Below are positions 57,275-64,000 of a stretch of DNA of 64,000 nucleotides, piece after piece. The DNA lies in assembly GCA_024349245.1 (NCBI GenBank), contig JALDNG010000022.1:15237501-15301500 (forward strand), in the 5' to 3' direction. The stretch is from Neodontobutis hainanensis. Its lineage: Eukaryota > Chordata > Actinopteri > Gobiiformes > Odontobutidae. A model generated the notes under the pieces. That model was not told the origin of the DNA. It did no database searches and saw only the letters and a program-made list of their open reading frames with translations. Every line of letters starts with the position of its first letter. The first letter of the stretch is position 1. Made by a program: the position numbers and the translations under genes.

Positions 57275-57750
57275 ACAGTAGAGTTGTAGTTGAGACCAAA
57301 CAAACTGAGACTAAGTCAAGTCTAAGACCATTTAGTACCGAGATTAAGACAAAGACCAGTGCATGACAAGGTGGAACCAGAGACCGGTCTTAGGACTATT
57401 TTGTAAAGGTCTTGTCATGATCTCGATCCCTAAAAGTCGTTTTTGGATGTTAAGGCCAACCAAGACCACAAATGTAATATTTGATCTATCAGCAAACACT
57501 AACCTCCATGAGTCTGGACCTGGTCTAAGACTGGATTTGGACTATTTAGATTTCCCTTTTATTTATTACAGTATATTGTGCACTGCTCTGGTCTTGATTT
57601 GGTCTTGAACTGGTGTTGCTCTAACATAGTCTTGGTCTTGACCTGGTTTCGCCCTGACATAGTCTTGACTCGGTCTTCATCTTGTCTTGGTCTCTAGTCT
57701 CTGGTCTTGGACTTGTTTTGGTCAGTTCGATCTTGACTACAACACTAGTC
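57275..57750. mobile_element. Non-autonomous element of the gaccaagac family
   Basis: Left end agttgtagttgagacc and right end tcttgactacaacact are imperfect inverted repeats. The interior is rich in gtcttggtctt motifs and contains the minisatellite core in reverse orientation near 57486-57535. Same family as the copy near 19519. Confidence 0.6.
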
Positions 57751-57849
57751 TAGACTACATGGACCAAGTCATGTCTGATACCAGAGCACATTAAGACCAA
57801 GACTTTATGGGATCAAGACCAGTGTCTGATGCACTCAGAGAGATCCCAG

Positions 57850-58170
57850 GGAACAGTTATAAAAGTCCAAAGAGTCCAAGTCCAGTCTTAGACCAAGTCC
57901 AGCCACATGGAGGTAAGTGTTTGTGCCAGAGTCAAAGGGAGATTTTGTTTTTGGTTCTTGATGCCCGAGAGTGAGACAAGACCAAGTAAAAATGGCCTTT
58001 GATACACCTTTGAAAAACAGTGCCAAGACGATTCTGTGGTGATTAGAAATTCACAATAATTGAGACAGGTCTTGGTCAGACCTAATTTAAAATCCTGAGT
58101 CATTGTGAAAAGTTGTCTCAAGAGTGGCCTTAAGGCAAAGACCGGTCTCAATAACTACAAGACTAACTGA
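57850..58170 (+). mobile_element. Second, partial gaccaagac-family copy
   Basis: Contains the core in + orientation (agtccagtcttagaccaagt, cacatggaggtaagtgttt, 57880-57930) and ends accggtctcaataactacaa. It stands opposite to the copy at 57275-57750. Confidence 0.5.
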
Positions 58171-59301
58171 CTACTATTTATCCTTATTCTATTAATGTTG
58201 TGCAATGAAATACTCTTCAGAAATACATTTGGTAACAAAGTCTGTCTCTAAAGCCTCGTTGAAGAAGCGCTCGCTGCTATGGCTTGTGTCACACACACAC
58301 ACACTCAGCTAGGGTCCACACACAGTCACGGACAGAGAGGGGCATTGTGGGAGGAGGTAGTGACGGCACGCTGCCTTTTAAACAGTCTGCGTCCAGAATG
58401 AGATGGAAGAAGATCAGACAGAGGACAACAAACAAGTTCTGCAATTGAATTAAAAATCATATTTGGGTTTTTACTACTGAGGTACTGAGATTTTGTGATT
58501 ATTTTACGTTAGACTGGACCTTGTAGTTGTGGATAATTAGTGAATGAGATGAGAAATCTTAGTGCAACACCAGTAATGAGACCTAGTAATGAGACCTAGT
58601 GAACTGCAAAAAACAGTGATTTTCAAACTTCAAACAAAGTCTCGCCTAAACAAAAGAAAAATAAATAGTTTGGTAGTTACACAGGGCCTTTTAACAGCTC
58701 ATTATTTCACTGAGACACAAGCGATATCTAGAAAACTATAGCCTTAGACGAGACCAGACTGTGTCCTTTCATCATCAACAGAGGGATACGGTCCAAGGAT
58801 AAAGAACAGTGCCCAAAATAAATAAGTAATGCACTGTTAAAAAGCTATTTCTAACAATAACTTCAAAATGTTGTGTTTCCATAAAAAAATAAAGCAAATT
58901 TGAGTCCTGGATGTAAGATCTGGAAGAATGTGGATGTGGGAATTAAATAAGATACTTACACACTTTTTTGAGACATTGATGCTGTTTTCCATCAATATTG
59001 TTTTTTTTTTATTATATTTAATAAGTATACTTTTGTTTTGTTATCCCCTTATACAAATGTTGTTTCCAGATATTTGTCTCTGAAACCAGAAACAGCTGAT
59101 GAGGTGAGTCTGGTGTCAGAGTTTACGTACTGGGTTTTAACTCACAAGACAAAGACTATCTCAAAACATTGTGAGATTTGAGGAGTTTTTGTGAATTTTC
59201 CTCTTTTCATAAATAATTTCTAATCAAAATTTCAAAATTTCAAAACTACTCTTTTTGCTGGTGAGAGGCACTTACTCTTCTTGCACTAATCCACAAGTAC
59301 A
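58171..59301 (-). other. Probable nr2f6 3' flank
   Basis: AT-rich sequence without a recognised exon or repeat; it may include distal nr2f6 3' UTR. Confidence 0.4.
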
Positions 59302-59364
59302 GTATTATTATTATTATTATTTATTATTACTATTATTACTATTATTATTATTATTATTATTATT
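59302..59364 (+). repeat. (ATT)n microsatellite
   Basis: Imperfect ATT repeat just downstream of the nr2f6 stop on its - strand; would be transcribed in its 3' UTR. Confidence 0.88.
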
Positions 59365-59501
59365 TGTGAAAAGCTGACATCTAAACCCAAGATCCTAAAC
59401 CTCATAGTTTATACTCATAACATTGAATTTTATGTATTATCTTTTTTTGTTGTTGAACCCTGTCTGATCTGAGTCCATCTCACTCTGGAGCTCCTCTGGG
59501 C

Positions 59502-59776
59502 TCACTGTCCCGGGACGTAGGGCCAGCTGATGGAGCTCCCCGATAGCTGCATGTCCCGGATCAGCGTCTCGATGGGCGTCTTCCCGACCAGACGCATGAA
59601 GAAGAGCTGGGAGATAAGGTTGGCCGGGACGGCGCGCAGAGCGGGCAGACGCAGCAGGAGGCGTCCGAAACGCTGCGGCTGGTTTGGATACTGCAGCCGC
59701 TCGTACTCCGTCAGAGCGACCTGGGCTTTCTCCTGAAGGGACTCAACATGTGCCGGGTCGGTCAGCCCACAAGCAT
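59502..59776 (-). CDS. nr2f6: nr2f6 last coding exon: LBD end and AF-2
   Basis: (D)ACGLTDPAHVESLQEKAQ, YPNQPQRFGRLLLRLPALRA, QLFFMRLVGKTPIETLIRD and the ending SISWPYVPGQ, then TGA. Acceptor tgtcccccag. The 3' UTR runs left; a minus-strand AATAAA lies at 59325-59320, inside an ATT microsatellite, so the end is uncertain. Confidence 0.95.
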
Positions 59777-62400
59777 CTGGGGGACACGAGAGATACACTA
59801 TCAACACTCTGGACTCAGTTTTAACACGTGTGTTTGTCCTGTTTGATTAGAACAGGGTTAAACTTCAGTTTGGGTAAAGTTTACAGACGGCAGGACAAGC
59901 ATCAATCTAAAAGCAGTTCAGGTCAATAGCACAGGTGTCACTGCCCCTCAACTTCTAAAACAAATATACAGAGGCACACAGCAGGGGGTTTTTAAGGGTC
60001 ACATAAAAGTCCCAAAATATAATACACAATAGATCTGATAATGACATTATAACAATATATGACATGAAATGTATATGATTTAAAAATCTCCAATGAAGTA
60101 TATTTTATGTACTTCTTTAAACATATTTTAGGTCCTGTTTGTCCGGGACAGATGGAAATTAGCATTGTTGCAAAAATTTGGGGTATTTGCAAATAATGCT
60201 GTGTAATCTTATACAGGCTTTGTGTGTTCATGAAAATGCACTGTCCAATCCCAAAAAAAGCAATAGTAAATAATAAATAAATAAAAGGTTATGCGGTGAT
60301 TGAGTAAATTTTATTTTATTTTATTAACATTATCTAAAAAATGTGAAAGCCCCACAATGAAAGCCTACAGGGAGAGTAGAGAGAGATTTAAACTGGGAAA
60401 GGTCTAAAGCTTTTTATTGTGTGGTTCCAACAGCACATCAGGAACTTTAAAGATAGGCCATGTTACATAAAAATAGCAATTAGCTAAAAGCCCATTAAAT
60501 CCATTTCATCTATCAGTATTATAAATTAATGTGCAATGGTCTTTATTTTGTCCTTTTCGGGCTACTGTAGTAAGATGGTTCACTGTGAGAAAGATAAAAA
60601 GGGCTCATTCTTTGTACAAAGACTGTGGTTTTCTTCTTTTCATGGGAATCATGAGAACACAATTTGATCCTATCCTATAATATTGTATTTAAATTTCTAA
60701 TCACTTTCTGTTGTAAAAAGGTCATGCTTAGTCAGAAGTTTTTGGAGGTATTACGTGGTATTGTCATTTTGCCCTGACGCCCTGAAGTGAGGTGACCTTT
60801 GCACCTGGTTCGTTTGAGCTTCCATAAACACAGAGTTGGTTTACAGTAAAGCTACAGGTCAACAACAAAGACATTACTCACCAGGTGAAAAGAGTGCAAT
60901 GGCTTTGAGGCAGCTGTACTCGGCTGTGTCCACCTGCAGCCGGTTCAGTTTGTCCACCTGGTCCTGGAAAACCCGCACCTGGTCCATGAAGGACACCACG
61001 CGCTCGGCCGACATCGGGGACGAGTGGAAACCTGCCGCTGCCAAAAGAGGAGCCATGTGCAGTGGCAGCGCAGACTGAGCAGCGTTTAGGATGAAGAGCT
61101 CACTCCAGCTCAGCCTCAACAGCGCCACCTACAGGATTAAAGACACAATAGAAACAGCATTATAGGTTGAGCGTTATAAGTTTTCAAAATGTGCTGAATA
61201 AGAAAGATAAAAACAGATGTGCAAAAGATTAAAACTTGCTGTATCACTTTTTGCCTCTAGATGGAGTCATGAGCTGCTTTGCTGAGTCACATACAAACAA
61301 AGCCTGAACTAAGATTCAGAAACCGTTCAAACAAATTTGATTTATGGTTTTAATATGGCAGTTTTATTTGACAGACTAAGTTTGTAACAATATAAACTCA
61401 CAACCTAAAACCACATTCTTATTCAGATCAGGCGAACAGACTTGATCAAGACCAAATGTGGGACAAAGTAGGGCAATGAGGCAGATGTTCAACTGGGAGG
61501 GCTCCCGTTAAAAGCAAAAGGGATTGGTTTTATCAGCTGCAGTGTTATGCAGTCAGAGCAGCTCCATGTTGTTTTCGTTTGTAACAGTAAAACGGTCGCT
61601 ACATCTTCAAACCTAAAACATGCCTAGACCTGTCAGCACTGCCACATCTTTGGACACAACAAACCGGTGAAGTTCTGGGAGCAGGTCAAGATTGACTTCC
61701 ACGAGTTTGTAAACAAATCACAAATCTTGCAGCACAAGGTCAGCAGATGTTAACAATGCTGCGAAATACTAATAATGAAATTCTATGGTCTATGTCTATT
61801 CCACCATTTGCTTACAACATTTGTTATTTAAATGAATCATGTCACTGATAAAAAACTCAATTAACACTGACCAGAACTATTCTATAGCCTTGTATTTGAC
61901 AAATTTTAATGATGGAAAGTCCAGCCTGGATAATATTCATTACTTACATTACAAATAAATGTTGAAGTGAAATTAATAAGCTTTGTAAGGTTGGTCATGA
62001 GACGTTGGATATTTTAATAACACAGTCTAGACTCATTGGTATTTATTGTAAACCCAAAACATTTTTTCTCTGACCTGCTCTGACACTGGGAGTTCGGGGA
62101 AGTACGGGATGTTCCTGGCCCACTCGATGGTGCTGAAGAGCAGCCGTGCAGCGAGCTCACAGATGCTGTCGATGCCCATCACCGAGGCGCCGCTGGAGCC
62201 CTGCATCTGTCCCTGACCGTAGGGAGTCCCGAAGCGACCGTTGGGGTACGGCTCGGCCCGGAGCAGCTGCGAGATGAGCTCCGACACCGGTTGGCCGTTA
62301 AAGTAGTCCGGACCAACATGCCCCGGCCCCCCCACGCCTCCCCCGAGAGAGCCGGGACTGATGACGGAGTGGGACGGAGGGATACGGCCGCGCTGCACAG
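59502..62400 (-). CDS. nr2f6: Nuclear receptor NR2F6 (partial: ligand-binding domain exons)
   Basis: Orphan nuclear receptor of the COUP-TF group (EAR2), a DNA-binding transcriptional repressor. Exons in transcript order: 62400-62075, 61128-60882, 59776-59502 (stop TGA 59504-59502). They give about 281 residues: hinge AVQRGRIPPS, QPVSELISQLLRAEPYPNG, the LBD signature MGIDSICELAARLLFSTIEW, ELFILNAAQSALPLHMAPLL, DPAHVESLQEKAQVALTEY and the AF-2 end with LVGKTPIETLIRDMQLSGS. The ALRAVPANLISQLFFMRL segment and QPQRFGRLLLRLP favour NR2F6 over NR2F1/NR2F2. Junction phases agree (2, 0, 1). The DNA-binding-domain exon with its two Cys4 zinc fingers was not found up to 64000 and must lie further right. 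The gene converges on ocln. Confidence 0.94.
59777..60881 (-). other. nr2f6 intron between the last two LBD exons
   Basis: Anonymous intron sequence, 1.1 kb, bounded by gtgagt and cccccag on the - strand. Confidence 0.7.
60882..61128 (-). CDS. nr2f6: nr2f6 exon: LBD middle
   Basis: VALLRLSWSELFILNAAQSA, then LPLHMAPLLAAAGFHSSPMS, VSFMDQVRVFQDQVDKLNRL and DTAEYSCLKAIALFSP. Acceptor tcctgtag, donor gtgagt; phase 1 exit completes Asp with the next exon. Confidence 0.95.
61129..62074 (-). other. nr2f6 intron between the first two LBD exons in view
   Basis: 946 bp, bounded by gtcaga and ctgtag on the - strand; nothing else seen. Confidence 0.7.
62075..62400 (-). CDS. nr2f6: nr2f6 exon: hinge and start of LBD
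   Basis: Acceptor cttctccccacag, then (A)VQRGRIPPSHSVISPGSLG. A Gly/Pro-rich hinge (GGGVGGPGHVGP) leads to QPVSELISQLLRAEPYPNGR and the LBD helix 3 signature, ending PELPVSEQ|gtcaga. The hinge differs from the mammalian one in length and composition, as expected. Confidence 0.94.
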
Positions 62401-64000
62401 CTGTGGGGAGAAGAGGAGGGACAGGTCAGGGAGGGGGTTTAGATCTAAGATACATACGTGTGTTTCAGCAAAGAGCATTTAACATCGATTGTGAAGAAGG
62501 AGGTTCAGATAAATGAAAGTAGGTACAGTAGGTTCAGGCTTCAGAAATGTGATCAAATAAAAAGAAAGCATCTAGACAAATGCCTTCTTTCTAACCATTT
62601 GATTATATTATGACCTTGATCTCCCCACAGACACATTAAGACACATTTTCTTTTATATCAACAAAGCCAAATACATTATAAAGTATGTTTTTTTTTACAG
62701 CTTTCTTTGCTGCAAAAAGTAAATGTGAAAAAGCAAAGATTTTTGCTTAAATAGGCATCATCACATTCAATAGACGACTGTGTTACCAAATCTTCTTTAA
62801 GGATTTTAATAGACAGCAAACCCAAGCTGGATTTGAACTTATTTTGTGCGACATCTTGTGGTATATGCTCGGCCAAGTCAGAAAAACTGAGACGTCCTGA
62901 AAGTATTGTGTTAAAGCATCAGTGTAACCTCCCAGCATTTGTAGGCACTAAAATACTTTACTGTTGCCAGGTCAAGGCCACAAGACTTGACAGTAACATG
63001 TAGTCTAACATGCGGTGACCAAGAGTGTTTTCATGTAGGCCTATTATGTTTTGCATTAGACGTTTTGAGTTTCCAGAAAAGAGTAAAAAAAGTTGAACTC
63101 TGAGCTTTGTCTTAATAATGTCCTTAGAGTTCATTTTGATAACTGTCTTAATAAAATGTAATCTGCAACATTTCCAGCAACTAAGAGTTTATAAAAACGT
63201 CAAACTCACAGCGAGTGTCTTAGAAATGAAAGTGAGTAAAGTGTCATTTCTAAAGACTAACCCCTGACCTAATCTGCAGTGTGTGTGTGTGGACTAAAGG
63301 TGAGCCACACATTTCCAGGTAAAGTGGAAACACCTGCAATTCACTGAAAGTAGAATAAAATGCACAATGACCAAAAGTGTTTCGATGTATTGGATGGATT
63401 ACATTTTTCATGCTAAATTTCATTTCCAAGAAGAAGTAAAAAAGAAGTCAAACTAACCAGACTAGATTTACAGTAGGAACTCATGACATACATTGTTTGT
63501 CTTGATAAAACGGAAATGCCATGTAGTCCTTTCCAGCAACTAATACTTTAATTACTTCATTTCTGCAGCCACATAACCCTCACTTACACTGCTGCGAGTG
63601 TGGGCTAGAGGTGAGCGGCACATTTCCAGGTAATGTGGAAACAGTGCGGCCTGCGTCAAGAGCACAGTCAGCAAGGTTCATTAATAACCAGGCCCGATAT
63701 AACTCCTGGCAAACTGTCAACCTTGCTGCACATTATGTATGTTAGCGCCATGTATCCACTGACAGCCGCTGAAACACAAGCACCTCGACCAGACTACAAT
63801 TACAGAGTCGGACAGGGGACTTCAGAGTCAACACAACAGGGACGTTTAGGAAAAGGAAATTATACAATACAGGAAAATCACTCAAATGTGTAAAACATCA
63901 ATCAGAGCCATAAAACATCAATCAAAGCCATAAATCCTGTTTCTACAGAAGCCCAGTAGGGACAAACTGAGCACAGCTGAAGAAAACAGATTTATGTTTC
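62401..64000 (-). other. nr2f6 intron running off the right edge
   Basis: No zinc-finger exon found. Two weakly similar stretches at about 63270-63350 and 63575-63650 (gtgagc, cacatttccaggtaa) suggest a small local duplication. Confidence 0.5.

Noticed and set aside
62401..64000. nr2f6 DNA-binding-domain exon
   Set aside because: No Cys4 zinc-finger pattern on the - strand in this stretch.

Overview
This window is animal nuclear DNA, almost certainly from a ray-finned (teleost) fish. Genes are split into short exons with consensus GT..AG junctions, introns are AT-rich, and the repeats (hAT-like and TTAA-type MITEs, tRNA-headed SINEs, a LINE remnant) are of kinds typical of fish. The species cannot be named. 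Nothing points to bacteria, phage or an operon.

Three protein-coding genes can be read exon by exon. (1) csnk1g2 (casein kinase 1 gamma 2), + strand, about 6865-29530. It enters the window already running: the exons for the N-terminal tail and glycine-rich loop were not found. Ten coding exons give 373 residues, from the alpha-C segment to the palmitoylated CCC/polybasic tail. (2) ocln (occludin), + strand. It has a CpG-rich promoter and probable non-coding first exon near 32570-32929, then eight coding exons at 38597-53234 giving a complete 541-residue four-pass tight-junction protein. (3) nr2f6 (COUP-TF-related orphan nuclear receptor), - strand, 62400-59502. Three exons hold the whole ligand-binding domain; the DNA-binding-domain exon must lie beyond the right edge. 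ocln and nr2f6 converge on a repeat-rich intergenic stretch (54340-59501).

The neighbourhood matches human chromosome 19p13, where CSNK1G2 lies on 19p13.3 and OCEL1, which has only the occludin/ELL C-terminal domain, lies next to NR2F6. The full-length occludin here may therefore be the fish counterpart of the locus that survives in mammals as OCEL1. The three genes are not one pathway; the common theme is a conserved block of synteny.

The most unusual structure is in csnk1g2, in the intron between the exons at 20384 and 26014. A 3.92-kb fold-back mobile element (21131-25051) has two almost identical 923-bp inverted arms and a perfect 8-bp target duplication, and it sits inside an older LINE remnant. 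Its core carries, on the - strand, a spliced but broken gene with motifs of the integrase-like proteins abundant in fish genomes. Both arms carry the same inward-facing promoter-like segment and first exon. Other notable items are a nine-copy, 62-bp minisatellite in ocln intron 2 that looks amplified from an interspersed repeat also present elsewhere in the window, two perfect long hairpins 400 bp apart in an ocln intron, a candidate 21-nt in-frame microexon of csnk1g2, and a short tandem triplication just upstream of the ocln promoter.

The rest is intron or intergenic DNA in which I see no further gene.
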